Shown: positions 29,496 to 41,645 of the stretch, one piece after another | Layout: each line of letters begins with the position of its first letter | Position numbering within the stretch: the stretch's first letter is position 1 | DNA from: Icerya purchasi | Taxonomy: Eukaryota > Arthropoda > Insecta > Hemiptera > Monophlebidae | Length of the DNA stretch: 64,000 bases | Assembly: GCA_039619475.1 (NCBI GenBank) | Contig: CM077115.1 | Location: 539,556,315 to 539,620,314, forward strand | Reading direction: 5' to 3' | Program-made: the position numbers and the translations under genes | The notes under the pieces: model-generated | What the model saw: the letters and a program-made list of their open reading frames with translations, nothing else | Databases searched by the model: none | What the model was told of the DNA's origin: nothing

Positions 29496-30777
29496 CAAGT
29501 ATATCGACCTAATTATACGTATATTATAACGCAATAGTAGAGTTATGCACAAATTCCATCCCAGGATCGTATATCGGCTTTTCGTATGAGCTTCACAGTA
29601 TCCGAATCGACGAGTGGCGTCGGTGTCGAAATAAAGCACACACACGATATACATGAGATAGATCATATATATATATGTGTGTGTGTGTTTGTTTGTTTGT
29701 TTGTATGTCTTCTCTCGAGGTAAAAATAAGTACGAGAACACTATGATCCAACACGGACCGCTAAAGAGCGAGATATACGTGTGTAATGGTTCTGTTCTAT
29801 AATCGGTTGAAATACATCACCGAGAAATAAACAAAATAAAAATATATTCAATTCATATCAGTGCATAAATTAAACTGTAGGAATTTAAAAAATTAGATTT
29901 ATGATAAACATTTTACACAATCTATCTAAAATGTACAAGAGCCATTTCATTTGGAAAGTATCATTGAATTTATGCGGTTCTTGTAATGAAATAAAGCAGT
30001 ACTGAATTTTTGAAAGTTATAAAAATAATATTATAAATAAAAAAGAAACGGTATTTTTACAAATTTAGGGTTGAATGTATTTTAAAATAATTATATTAAT
30101 GTGCAGCAACTTCGATTAAAGAAAAATATTTAAAGAAAAAATTATTTTTTTAAAACTATTTTAAGAAATATACGGCGTAATTAAAAATAATCACTTTGTT
30201 TTATTAATATTCAATGCGGATACTTTGGAAACGAACAGAATACGTTGCTGCCTGATCGCATCGAATAAAAACCCCACAAATTTAATGATACTTTCCGAAT
30301 TAAACTGTTCCTCTTCGCGGGTACATTTTAGATGCTTCTAATATTTTATACCGCCACGAGTGTAATATGATCTGGCTAATTCATGCCACAGATCAGATTA
30401 CACTGCTCAATAAAACACGTAAAGTGATTAAAAAAGGGTTTAATTCAATTCAGATAACAGCAGTGTGGCAAAAAACAAGTTTTCCTGTCGCGGCATTTGG
30501 AATTTAAGTTTTTAGTTCTTTATTTCAGCGTCACCAATTCGAACTTTACTTAAATTTCCGTTTCCAATACTTATCGGATTAAGCTAACTGAGCACTCAGC
30601 CTGATTTTTGAAGTTTTACTGGTTATGTAGCGCTCGGTTTTTGTTTATAAGTATGTAATAGATATTTAATGTCTACTTATTGTCATCTTTCGCTGAGTAG
30701 GCTATGTACGTTTACTGTTGTGCGGATTTCAATTTTCTGGCTACGCATTTAGTAGAGGTATATATTATTAATCGTAG
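29496..30777. other. Intergenic with simple repeats
   Basis: A compound (AT)n-(TG)n-(TTTG)n microsatellite lies at about 29667-29704. The remainder is AT-rich and unassigned. Confidence 0.5.
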
Positions 30778-31010
30778 TAGCCACTCAAATATAATTTTTT
30801 AATTCCCGATGTATTCCCGGTTCAAATTCCTCCGATTTCCTGGTTGCTAAAATTGTACAAGGGTTTACACGAACGTTCTTCCGCTGGTATAATAATAACA
30901 AACCCAACAAACAAGCGAAGGCAAATAAATTATTAGTAGAAATAAAAAAGTTGCAAATTAAACTGGGACGGCCGCCCAACCGGGAATAAGCTGAGAAAAG
31001 TAAAAATAGC
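30778..31010. repeat. Second copy of the CCCGGT-rich dispersed element (rearranged)
   Basis: GCCACTCAAATATAATTTTT, CCCGGTTCAAATTCCTCCGA and ATTTCCTGGTTGCTAAAATTG match the left end of the element at 14674. The inner right-end phrase AACCGGGAATAAGCTGAG near 30990 appears in inverted order compared with that copy. Confidence 0.6.
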
Positions 31011-31249
31011 CAAACGATAGTTTTTATTAAAACATTTGCAGCGGAAAATGAATACATTTTTTAATGCGCTTTACTTAATAATGAAGTTCTGTTTTGTTAT
31101 TCGTATAAAATATGCTGCAGCGGTTGAACATTATCTGTAGTAACAAAAACAACTCAATTATTTTACAATTTGCCTGTAATTTTTTTGATTAAAAGACTTT
31201 TTCTAAAGCGGCAGGTCTATTTTCGTGATAATTTTGCATTCTACTAATG

Positions 31250-32640
31250 TTTTACAAATCCTTTATTTGTTCTATCGTCATTATTGTTGTTTCATCTATT
31301 GAAATTCCTCCGGGTCCTTGTTCCCTAAACTTGACCGCGTCCAGAATAGTTGTCTTCGCTTCTGTCTGGGAGCTGAGAAGTGTACTCCTATCCACGCTTT
31401 ACGTGCGGAATCATTCATTACTCCCTTTTCCATTCGAAGGTCTTATCTGGTCTATTGCTTTCTAATCAAATAACTACCTATTTCTTCTTTCCCTCTTGTT
31501 AATTTCTATTCTTCTATCCATCACAACTGGAGATTTGTCATGAACAAAACTCCAATACTATCTTTCATTTCCACTCGTCTCTCTCAGTTTTCATAGCATA
31601 TTTATTCTTACGACAAGCCGCCATAGTTTTCTAGCAGTTTTTCTAATTTATTAATTGCTAATTCTCAACTTGACCTACCAAACCTATCCTGCAACATGTT
31701 AAATCAGAGTTTTTAAGTACCTTGGGCTCTCTTTTCCCTTACTACTTGCGATCTTCACTGATGGGTTTCAGGGACCCAGCGGAGGTTGGTTCAGCCTTCT
31801 TTTGTCCTTCCTTAAATTATTCAGAAACCTTTAAACTTCCTTTCTTCTGTTTAGTTTTCTATGGCGATCTACTGCTATCCGCCGTGTCATCTTTTTTATT
31901 ACTTCTTTCCTAGTTTCTCGTAAAGTCTTCATTGTATCATATTCCCACAATTTCGTATTCTTTTTTTCTTCTCCTTCTGTGCTGATTTTGTAATCCTCTC
32001 GTACACTCGCTCATCCATAACATTTTTCTTCCTCACTCTGTCCAAATTGACGTACTGCGGATTCTTGGATACTCTGGAATCGAAGGCGACTCTGCCGATA
32101 TACTAACTCGTTCATCCTCTTCTACCGGTGATTTCTCAACGTTTTTCCATCCTACGATATTAATCTCCTCTCCACAGCAACTCATTCCAAATTATGGTTG
32201 AACTCATATTCCTCCGCATTCTCAAATCCGGATTCGTTTTTTTATCTCTTTATCCAGCCCAATCTTCCGTCTTATCCCTGGTTCTTCAATTCTTCCTCCA
32301 TGCAACGTTCAACTACACTTTAGACACAGTTTGCTTCCTGTATCACCTTTTGCTTCTCTCTAGCCCCTTCCCCCTGTACCTTTCACTCTTCCTCTCACAA
32401 CTCTATAAGTGACGCTGATCACATTTTGTTTGAATGCCCCTGTATTGCTTCCGAACGTTCTGTTTTCTACTCTTTTCTTCTATTAATTGGTCTTTCAACT
32501 CCTTATTGTGCATCTTTTGTTCTCTCTTTGTCATCGCCTTCGGTTATTCTGGCACTTGAGCCTTTTTTATCCTCTATATCCGATCGCGTAAACACCTGAT
32601 TCCACTTCTCATATACTTTTCTCTCTTCTTGAGCCAATGT
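31250..32640 (+). pseudogene. Decayed LINE, RNase H and C-terminal Cys region
   Basis: Pyrimidine-rich + strand sequence preserves IFTDGFQGPSGGWFSLL near 31752 (first RNase H Asp). It also has LRILGYSGIEGDSADIL near 32055 (the WxPxHxGIxGNExAD motif) and SDADHILFECPCIASERSVF near 32412-32470 (the terminal HILxxCP element). The frame shifts repeatedly. Upstream of 31700 is probably the RT thumb, without clear motifs. It may belong to the same family as the - strand LINE at 37330-39605, which is equally rich in Ser, Leu and Phe. Confidence 0.65.
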
Positions 32641-32851
32641 CTATTTTAACGAGCCCGTTAAAAAAAAAATAAATACTACAGCTGTTAAGCTAAATTGGAT
32701 ATTTTTATAAACAGCTGAAAGATAATAAAAGATAAAAACATTAAAAAATATCGCGAATTTTTTGAACTGAAACTAGTTGCTATCAGAGATGAAGTGATAA
32801 CAAGTTAAGAGAGTAAAGACGAGAATTATAGACACTTACATTTATAAGTTA

Positions 32852-33980
32852 CTAGCTGTGCCCGCGACGTTGCTCGCGTGAATTATGATTCTAAAAAATT
32901 ATTTTATTTGTTAAATTACACCCGCGCGGAATTTAGTTCATGACTGTGTAAGAGTATCAGTAAATGATTATTTGTCAAAAGATTTTTTATTGCCCGTGGC
33001 GGCTCGTGAATATTGGGGAGACTAACTTTTCCAGAAGCACAGCACATACCATTAGGTTCATTGGACCATTTTTTGGCAGAACACTTGGAGCAGATATTAT
33101 TCATGGCTCCGATTTGGACGGAAGACTGTTGAGCATAATCAATCTGTGGATCGTATCTGAAAGCCGATCTGTTACTGTGAGCTAAAACTCGATTATGAAC
33201 TCTAGTCGTTGACATCTGTTGTCTTTTTCTCTGATCTCGAAGGCGTTGGGAACGCTCAGAGCTCGATTCCCTAGTGCGAGCTTGTATATTTCTAATATTT
33301 TGCTCTTCAAGCCGCTGCGAACGCTCGTTACTCGACTCTCACGCGCGTACTTGAGTGGTTCTCAAATTTTGTTCAGCAAGCCACTGCGAACGCTCGATAC
33401 TTGACTCTCTGGCACGCGATTGCGACGCGTATTCTCTCTGACTTGCAAGACGATTTTCAGTTTCTGATGAAGATTCTCCATTACGACGTATTTTTGATGC
33501 CCTCGCCTGGGAACTATTTCTAGAAACTTGAGATCTTAATCTTTTGGACATTTTGTACCTTTTACAAAAGATAACGGTAACGTCCGAAAATTTTCATTCC
33601 TTACGTTAACACACTATTTCGATTGGTGATGAGCTTGTAAACGATGCTAAGGCGATGTTTATCCGAATTTACATTTCCCCATGGTAATTAATATTGATAT
33701 TTTAATGTTTTATAAAAAAAGTTTTTGCAGCGCACGTGCTGTAAGGAATTGTTTAGGTCATTTTTTTACACCCTGAGTTACATTATTGGAGTTTTAGTAA
33801 GGATCCCTAATTTTAAAAAAAATATAATATAGCCAATGTCATCCGGAGATAGTTTAGCTTCCCAACGGTGAAAGAATTTTTCAAATCGGTCCAGTAGTTT
33901 CGGAGCCTATTCAATGTAAACAAACAAATAAACAAACAAACAAACAATCAAATCTTTCCTCTTTATAATATTAGTATAGA
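32852..33980 (-). mobile_element. Internally deleted Helitron with both ends (1129 bp)
   Basis: Read on the - strand, the element starts TCTATACTAATATTATAAAG right after an A. It ends in CTAG followed by T, with a hairpin (CGCGA-GCAACG-TCGCG) about ten bases before the end. The TC start, the CTRR end with nearby hairpin, the A/T insertion site and the absence of target duplication are the Helitron hallmarks. Only the N-terminal part of the Rep/helicase protein remains. The end sequences belong to a family widespread in insects. Confidence 0.85.
32916..33551 (-). pseudogene. Helitron protein N-terminal fragment (Arg/Ser-rich repeats and zinc finger)
   Basis: The frame starts MSKRLRSQVSRNSSQARASK and shows imperfect repeats of the type ESSxERxQxLxxQN. 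It breaks near 33340 and resumes through QRLRDQRKRQQMSTTRVHNR. Then comes NNICSKCSAKKWSNEPNGMC with GKVSLPNIHEPPRAIKNLL, the zinc-finger block that precedes the Rep domain in insect Helitrons. The HUH Rep nuclease and helicase are deleted, so it is non-autonomous. Confidence 0.8.
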
Positions 33981-34870
33981 TGATTGAAATTTCATCGTAT
34001 TTTGTAAAAATATTTTAGATTAATTGTATTATTCAGTTTTCATACCTTGCCGAAATTAATTTTTATGTTTTTTTATTTTTTAAATTTACAGCCCTTCTAT
34101 AGTTTCGATTTCTAAATTTGAAAGAACGCCGAATCTAAATACCATATATTCGAGATGAGAGATATCGGTCATTTTGGTGATGTTCGGTTAGTCTTGCTCA
34201 TTTAAATAGTTTAGTCATTAAAGGTCGTTCATTACTTTACTAAAATTTACTACTTAGTTTTTTTATGTGAGCATTATAAATTATGCGTACCACATACAAT
34301 TTACAATAATAAGAGTTTTGTAATAATTATTTCGAAAATACTTATTACTGTAAATTTAAATTTTGATTATTAAATTAATTTTTTTGAATTAAATTCGAAA
34401 TAGATGAAAACAAGCTTTCCCGCTTTAAAGTTATAACTGATAAACGAAATGAAACTTTTAATTTCAAGTGAAAATACAGAAGTTTCACAAAGTAAATAAA
34501 ATGCTTTGTTGTATCATTAAAATGGCATACAAAGATAGCTTAAAAAGATTATATAACAATCGAACAAATTAATGGAAAGACTGAAGATCGATTAAAAATT
34601 TTAATAATCATAACGCAGTTCTTACCGATGGAATGATCTCTTAAACATTCGGTCATTTGCCTAATACGTTCTTACTGAACCATTCACTGATCATGAACAC
34701 GTCACTAGAACATATTTTTTAACTCTGCTTTCTTTTTTCTATTATTTACTTGCCTGTCTTCCTCTTTTTGCAAAAAATTCTAAATTATTTTTTCCTCCTT
34801 TTTCGTAGTAATGCCTTGTTTTTGTACTTATTCGGATCATTTTTTGTGTGGGAGGGGGCTCGTTCTTTGA
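33981..34870. other. Intergenic, no gene seen
   Basis: AT-rich DNA with a few CGGTCATT-type phrases near 34166, 34228 and 34653, which hint at an old inverted-repeat element but do not align well. Confidence 0.35.
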
Positions 34871-34879
34871 TTTGACCCC

Positions 34880-35300
34880 CCAACCGCTTAAATGTATTAT
34901 ATTAGAAATTTAAATTCTAAAGCGATAGGAGACGGAAATAATAAAGAAAGCACTGCAAGGAGCCGGAAAACCTAGAGCCAAGATTTTCGAATACAAAAGT
35001 AAACGTTCGCTAACAAGAGCCAAACATTCAAAGAAAACAGGAACAATAAGGAGAAAACGAAAATAGGAAGCGTGAAGAAGAGAATAATTAATTCTTAATC
35101 TGATACAGGAGACAATAGTAGAACAACGACCGAAAAGAATAGAAAGAAACCAAGGTTGAGAACTGGGTACCGGCCGTATGAAGATAGTGCAAAGCGCGAT
35201 TAAGGAATAAGGAAGAGTATAGTCTGGAACGATTTACCGAGGAAAAAAAGAATTAAAAGCGGAAACCTTCAAGAAAAATTTGTAAAGTATCTACACTACA
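34880..35300 (+). other. Possible 3' end of a CR1-type LINE
   Basis: A + strand reading gives VKKRIINS, then IVWNDLPRKKRIKSGNLQEK and FVKYLHYM. This resembles the RT C-terminal phrase WNxLPxxVVxAxSxxxFKxxLDKYL. Only this short tail is visible and frames are broken. Confidence 0.3.
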
Positions 35301-36234
35301 TGTAGATACATCGGTACATGGATATGTCTTATTTTTCCTCAGCTAAAAAATGTCTAATGTAAAATTCCAGGTCTTTATTCTCCTGGTTCCGATACTCCGT
35401 GGTTATTACATTGATACGAGTAAAAGGGGCACATGTTTCTTCTTGTGAGCAACAACGTATAAACAATAAGGAGGCAGTTTTGCGTTAGAAAAATCTCGAA
35501 AAAAGTTCTATTATCTTAGAGTTTACATTAGGGGATTAATAAGTTAGTCAACGTTTCATTGTGTGCACATACGATGAAAGATATTGCTCCCTCTACGATT
35601 TCTGAGCCAAATCCTCCTAAACCAACAGCACTGATGGATGGTGATAAAGAAGACTTCGTTGCAACGGCACTCCCCGCGAACTGGGAGAACAAAAAGGTAA
35701 CTATTATCCTTCCATCATTGAAAAAGTAGCAATCACTTGTCAGTTTCAATTTTTATTTCAATTTGACAACTTTTGTAAGTTGTTCTGTGTGTGTCCACAG
35801 ATAGTTCCCACCGATCTCTGTGCAAGTATGATTTGGCATTTGCAACGAGAGGTGGAAATGACTTCCGCAGGGATGGTTTTTCACCAACGTCGAATAACCA
35901 AATTGTCTAAACAATTAGAGAGCGAGCCGCAAGGCCGCACGCCTTTAGCAAATTTGCCGCTAACTTGTTGCAGCAATTTGAACGACTGTAATCGTCATTT
36001 ATTCACAGATACACTTGTTTCTGACAAAAATTTTCAACTTTTTTGGTACGTTTAAGTAGGGACTGTGTGTTCGTGAAACTTCTAATTAAACATGTGTTGA
36101 GTAGATAATTTTTCAGACACTTTGTTCTAACTTTATTTATACGTTTAAGTACTGTAAAAAAAAAAAAAAAAAAAGACGTTCAACAATTAAACAGGTCATT
36201 TTATGTATTTATCGTACAGTATTTGCTACATTTT
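35301..36234. other. Unassigned stretch with two short ORFs
   Basis: A - strand ORF at 35528-35749 and a + strand ORF at 35780-36055 lie in DNA of slightly higher GC than its surroundings. Neither has a motif I recognise. The position next to the Helentron-like remnant suggests mobile-element DNA. An A-run occurs at about 36157-36174. Confidence 0.3.
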
Positions 36235-37149
36235 TTAAACTAGAATTGTTGTTAGTTGTAGACAAAAGGGGACGACGGTGTGTACTGAAGTAGGAAATAT
36301 AGTGACATGTTTCGAGATTGTCAATATGTTGAGAGAAGATGGTCGATCGATACAAGTTGAATTACGGGTTGTAGAAATGGCAAGATCATTGTTCATTTCT
36401 AATCCACGTTCTTCGCCCATAAATTCGATAAACTTGGCACCATTACGGCTGCGTAAATCTAAATTGAGATCACCAGTGAATATTATCGGCAACTCGTAAT
36501 AACGACTCTCTTCAAGAATTTTAACTAAGCCCTAGGGAGACGCGGAATTTAATTTTCGCATAATGGTTTGTAACACGTTTGACAGACTTTGAATGTAGGG
36601 TACGTGTTCATCCGGAAACTCGGCAGGTAAGAAGTGTTATAGCTTGCAGCGCAGAACGAACATCTCTTTCAAACCGCAAACGATCACAAACTGTACAGGC
36701 AACATCGAAAGGATTTTCATGAAAACATTTAGCGAATTCCACATCGGCAACGATACTCTCGCAAATGAATTTCTTTGGTACTACTGGTTCACGTTGAAAT
36801 TCACCTTCTGGGTCTCCTTCAACTTCCCGCGTTCTTTTTCCTTCCTGCTCGAGCTTCTTACGCAAACGATATTGCCAACTACGTTCTGCGGATGTTTTCT
36901 TCTTTCTGTCGACACAGCAGGTTCATTTTGTTCCCTTTTGAGCTTTTTACTCTGGTAATATTTCTTATTTTGTTCGGCGATCTTTCTCTTCTTTTCTTCT
37001 ATTTTTCCCCTCTGAAATTCCCGAAACTTCTCCTCTACCGTTATACTGAAAGAAAAAGGCATATTGATTAAAAATTCATTAAATTCTCGTGAATTTCTCT
37101 CTTCACGTTGCCGGTGATGAAGACGTTTAACACGCTCGGTGGAAGACAT
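36235..37149 (-). pseudogene. Helentron-like (Helitron2) remnant: N-terminus joined to endonuclease
   Basis: The - strand begins MSSTERVKRLHHRQREERNS and contains a long charged helical stretch rich in Lys/Arg/Glu. After frame changes follow KCFHENPFDVACTVCDRLRF and ERDVRSALQAITLL. This Cys-rich N-terminal block is seen in Helentron-type proteins. Directly after it, in the next frame, come LPAEFPDEHVPYIQSL and ELPIIFTGDLNLDLRSRNG, then ISTTRNSTCIDRP. The latter is the end of an apurinic-type endonuclease that Helentrons carry at the C-terminus. The Rep and helicase core between them is absent, implying a large internal deletion. The call comes from remembered family patterns and needs a search. 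Confidence 0.55.
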
Positions 37150-37329
37150 TGTAACGTAACACTCTTATGATAACAGCGTCGGCAAAGTAGTCGTTACTAC
37201 TATGTACTTACTATGGTAGCAGCAGTTATTTTGATCACATCTATAATTAATATCACACGGTTCAGTTGACATAACTAATGTGTTTTAATTAAATAGCGTT
37301 ACAGTTTTTGCTCTTAAAAAAAGTGTGAC

Positions 37330-39605
37330 GAACAATTTGGCTGACCCCAGCGGTAAGACATATCCATGTCAAAAGGATAAAATCCGAAGCTGGAAAATCA
37401 TTAAGGATGGCCAGCAGGCTGGGAAATTTTCCGTGTCATTGCCCTCGATGCCCCAGAGTGATTGGGAATCCATAAAAGGTCTATAAGAATAGAACGCGAA
37501 AACAATTAGAGATAAGGAAACGAATTGATATAGGGAAAAAATGGAGAAAATTCAAAAATCCGTGCAGCTATATGAAAGGAAATTTTATCAGAAACAAAGC
37601 GCCAGCGTTCTTAACTTGAAGATAAGAGGAAATGAGATTGGAAGAGAAGATAGGGAGACGTTCAATTAGGAAACGATATCCAAGAAGAGATCGATGGATA
37701 TAAAGAGAATGCATATTTGTTTCCGATAGAACTGCAGGAATAAAAGAAGACTTTAACAATGTACTAATGCAAAGGCGGAGGCAGACGTAGTGGATTTTGC
37801 CAAGTTTGAATAGGAGCATTTTGCAAAAGTTACCATAGATGAAAGAACAATAATTAAGTTTAGAATAAATTATGGATTTTTAAAGGATTAGAATATTCGC
37901 ACGATCCCTTCCTAATTTTCGAGGAGATAAAGCTTTTAAAGGGTTCAGTCATTTAAGAGAGAAATTGTGGAGATAGTTGATACGCTCATGAAAAGAAAGG
38001 CGGTCGTTCGGGAACGAACCAAGATAACAGATGAAATTTGCGACAGGAATTAGGGATATTAGGTGAGTTAGCGTTTACTGAAGACCCATTGTAAGGGTGG
38101 AGGGAGAAAGTGATACAAGAAAATTTGAAGGGAGAAAAAGAGCGGTACATATTAGTAAGGGGCATGCTAAGAACAGATAAGGAATTATTTATTTTTTAAT
38201 TAGCTATAGGCAGATCAGTTAAACTAGAGTACATAAGGATGTCAACTGTGTATAAGAGAGAGAGAGGAGGATTTTATAAGAGGTAAAGAGATATATCAAG
38301 GAAATACGTATTAAATAGTGTAGGACTGAGACACGAGCCCCGGAGGAGTCGTATGTTAAAAGCATCTAACGTGGAGAGGAAGAGAGATCTACTTTGGAAG
38401 GAATTAAGAATGAGAGTAATGAAGGAAGAAGAAATGTTGAGCGAAAGGAGGTTGGTGCAGAGTCGGAAGATGCACATTATCAAACGCGGCAGAGATATTA
38501 ACAAAAATAGCAATAGTAAATTTCTTTTCTAGGAAGGATTTTCAAATATCTGAGAAGAAAAACCTTACGCCGTCAACTAGGCCTAGCTCCAGGCGGGAGC
38601 CAAACATTCGGAGAAACCAGACCATTATGCTCTAGACACCAGACGAAGCGATTGTTTAACATACCTTTGAAGAGTTTCCGAATGCGGGAAGCTAAGGAGA
38701 TAGGACAGAAAGAAGAATTTTTTTTTAGGAATATGGATAATTATAAAGTCATTCCAAGATTTGGGAGTATAACCAAAGTGAAGGAAGGAGTTGAAAATAG
38801 TCAATAGTACATGTAACGAGGATGGAGAATTATTTTTGGGGATTAAGAACAAGAAGCCGCCCAGTCCTGGAGAAGTGTTAGCAGATTTATTTAGTGTGGA
38901 TAAAACTTAGTCGAAGAGAATTTTTCAAAACAGGGGGAACATAGGCGGGGGCAATAGAGTCGAGGAAAGAAAGCAGTTATGGTGAAGAAGAGTTGGAATG
39001 AGGGGGACGCTCGGGGAAAAAAGATGAAAAGGCTTTAGCCATTTTCCAGGTTTGAGAAAAGGACGTATCTATAGAGAAAGTAGAACAGAATCGTTTCTAA
39101 GCGTTCTTCTTTGCGATTTTAAAAATAAACCGAGGGCTCTTTTACGGGCTAGGAAATTGAACATTGAGAACGGAAACGAAAATATTTGAAGGTGGCGGCA
39201 CTTTTTTTAAAAGATAAATTTCCACCAAAGCGAGGAAGTAACAGGAGCCTTATAATGCTGGGAAGGTGGGATAGGAGAAGAAAACAGTGTGAGTGTGTGG
39301 GGGGGGGGGCAGAATAAAGGGATTGAACGAAAAGATTGTATTGAGATATGAGATCGAGGTTAGCCTGGATAGAAGTGAGAGAAGAATCTAGAAATGTACC
39401 CCAGTCGGTTTTAGAAAGAAGCCAATGAGGAAAGTGAAGCAGCTTGAATGAAGCTGGAGGAAAAACATTATTGAGTGTCAAAAGAATGAGCGTATGATCA
39501 CTGCCAAAAGTGTCCTCGAGAGTTCTCCTGGAACAATTAAGTCCAACGCTGGGAAAAGTGAAGGAAAGATCGAGGCATTTTTTAGAAAGGTAGGAGAACA
39601 ATCGT
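37330..39605 (-). pseudogene. Decayed LINE: endonuclease end and reverse transcriptase, - strand
   Basis: In - strand order, LDLSFTFPSVGLNCSRRTLE and TFGSDHTLILLTL (the SDH end of the AP-endonuclease) lie at 39601-39460. A linker with DWGTFLDSSL is followed near 38745 by SWNDFIIIHIPKK and near 38680 by RKLFKGMLNNRFVWCLEHNG, LVSPN. Near 38340 comes RGSCLSPTLFNTYF. These are RT fingers and palm motifs in the right order with several frame breaks; the YxDD region is not readable. The + strand of the stretch is purine-rich. A G-run interrupts it at about 39299-39309. Confidence 0.7.
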
Positions 39606-39719
39606 TAAGGAGAATGATATTTATTAATAGAACTTCAATTTCACGTTGCTAATCTAATTTTCCATCTGTGATTGTAATAGATAAAACCTTGTTTATTTGG
39701 AAAACAGAATGGATACATC

Positions 39720-41326
39720 CAGTGGCGGATCAACAGGGAGGGAGGGCATTCCCTCCAAGAACCAAAGTCTTTATGAAAAAATTTGTTGTAACAGAGAAAC
39801 TTAATTTATGCTATAAAATATTTGTATGAATTTTACCTGCGGATTTTAATAATTAATATTTAATACTATTTTCTAGTAAAACTATTAATGTTCCTTTTTT
39901 ATTCTATTTTAAATGTAATTATCATCGATCTTTTGCCATTTTTATTTATTTTGTAATTTTAATTAAAAATAGTTTAATGAGATATATATATATATATATA
40001 TATATTGATTGATATAAATCGAATTGTGTTAAATTTACGAAGGAAACTAAATAAAAAAGAAACAACTATCTTGCGGGCGCCAGTGGCAAAGTAACGGCTT
40101 GCCACTACCGGAAAGCTCTGCCGAGCAGAGCTCTAGGCTTTTAACGAGGTACAAGAAAAATACATTAAAAAAACTCCGTTCGAAGGTGGTAGTGTCTCCC
40201 CGATGGAAATGTCACGGGCCCACCACATGTCCAAATGAAATCTTTAAAAAAAAAAAGGTATGTATTCAAAAAAATCAGAAAAATTACACCAAAAAACAAA
40301 ATTTCGATCAAAATTATGATGAATGCACGCGTAAAACTAATACTGACTAGCGTAAAAACAGATACACGCAACGGCGTGATCTCACGACAAAATTAAACGA
40401 ACGACCATTCTCGAATAAACACTGAATTAATCTAACTCTCTCGCGTGAACAATTAATTACTACTCTTATCGATTTATAGTGCAATGCACACACGAAGATT
40501 TCGGTACACGATGGGCTATTCCAAACGACATAGTCGAATCGCTGAAAATTACCCCGTACCTTATCAATTAATTCGAACGCCGCAGAATTTTCTAGAATAT
40601 TTCTATATTATATTTTGTATTCTTAAACGGCCACTACCCTGTCCTTCCGGGTTTTTTAATAAATTCTCTTCCGACTCTCGTAGCTACACGCTTCGTACTT
40701 ATACGTTTCGACGGTAAACGCGACCGCGATTTCCCCCGCGCAACCACTTCGCTCACGCAACACAGCCGACAGAACGGCTGCGTTCGGGATAACCAGGCTT
40801 CCCGGTCGAAATAACTTCTCCGATCGCAATTTACCGTCATCTCTGCTACCCGAGAAAAACCCGAAATATAAATGATATTAAAATCGAAATAATAATTTCT
40901 ACCTCGGACAGCATTATCAGAAAGCGTATAAAACGTAATTAAAAACGCTACAGCTGCCGAATCCGTCTCAATATTTAAAGTCGCTCACGGACAAAGAGAA
41001 TTCGGATCGGATTACTAACAAAAATTTAAAAAAAAGTGAAGTGTCTAATAAAAATAATATCTTCCTTACTATTTCTAAACTACCATTTTAGCTATAATTT
41101 TACAATTTCGTTTTATTTTTCACCCTTAAAAATAAAATAAAAGTTAAATTAAAAATTATAATAATTATATGTATTTTTAAAACATTTTTAAATTTCTATA
41201 AAGGACACGCTATTTGATTTTCTTTATGAAACAACGCGTATTTCTCAAATCTACTGCCCACCTTAGAAGATTTTACATAATTATATAACCCCCCCCCCTC
41301 CAAATTTCCTTTTGGATCCACCCCTG
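39720..41326. mobile_element. hAT-like non-autonomous element with flanking duplication (1607 bp)
   Basis: The left end reads CAGTGGCGGATCAACAGGG. The right end, on the opposite strand, reads CAGGGGTGGATCCAAAAGG, giving an imperfect inverted repeat. The 7-bp sequence ATACATC abuts both sides (39713-39719 and 41327-41333). hAT elements make 8-bp duplications, so one base may have been lost or the superfamily may differ. The interior has no transposase. It includes an (AT)n run at about 39984-40006, an 8-bp hairpin near 40114-40132 (AGCTCTGC/GCAGAGCT), and a GC-richer part at 40400-41000 that shares a 19-bp phrase with 54798-54816. Confidence 0.6.
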
Positions 41327-41391
41327 ATACATCGACCTACTAACATAAAAGTGATCAAAATAAGTGTAACGAAGGAAGAATGTTAAAAATA

Positions 41392-41397
41392 TTTATT
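41392..41397 (-). promoter_or_regulatory. Possible poly(A) signal of LANCL
   Basis: AATAAA on the - strand about 160 nt after the LANCL stop codon. This is a reasonable distance, but such hexamers are frequent in DNA this AT-rich. Confidence 0.4.
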
Positions 41398-41556
41398 TTT
41401 AAAATACTTTTATAAATTTATAAAAAATATAAATAAACTGAAATACGGAACGCTGCATTCGAATTTTGTACACGTTAAGCGTTAAAAGTATTCAATACAT
41501 ACGAGATCAGTGTAGCGTTAGTGACAATCCGCTCTTTTCATTGTGCAACTGACACA

Positions 41557-41645
41557 TTAATCGACCATTTTTAAACTAAATCCAGGAAATGCAGCTTTCT
41601 GCGGATTTTTCAAATCTTCCAAGAAATATATTACTCCCGCGATAC
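41557..41645 (-). CDS. LANCL: LANCL terminal exon
   Basis: Two bases complete Gly of LYEG, then IAGVIYFLEDLKNPQKAAFP, GFSLKMVD and TAA at 41559-41557. Acceptor TGCAG. The family normally ends FPAFEL; this protein ends a few residues later. Confidence 0.92.

Noticed and set aside
36608..37149. Host gene encoding a coiled-coil protein
   Set aside because: Charged helical sequence is followed by frame breaks and an endonuclease tail, which fits a mobile element better; no introns or conserved family are evident.
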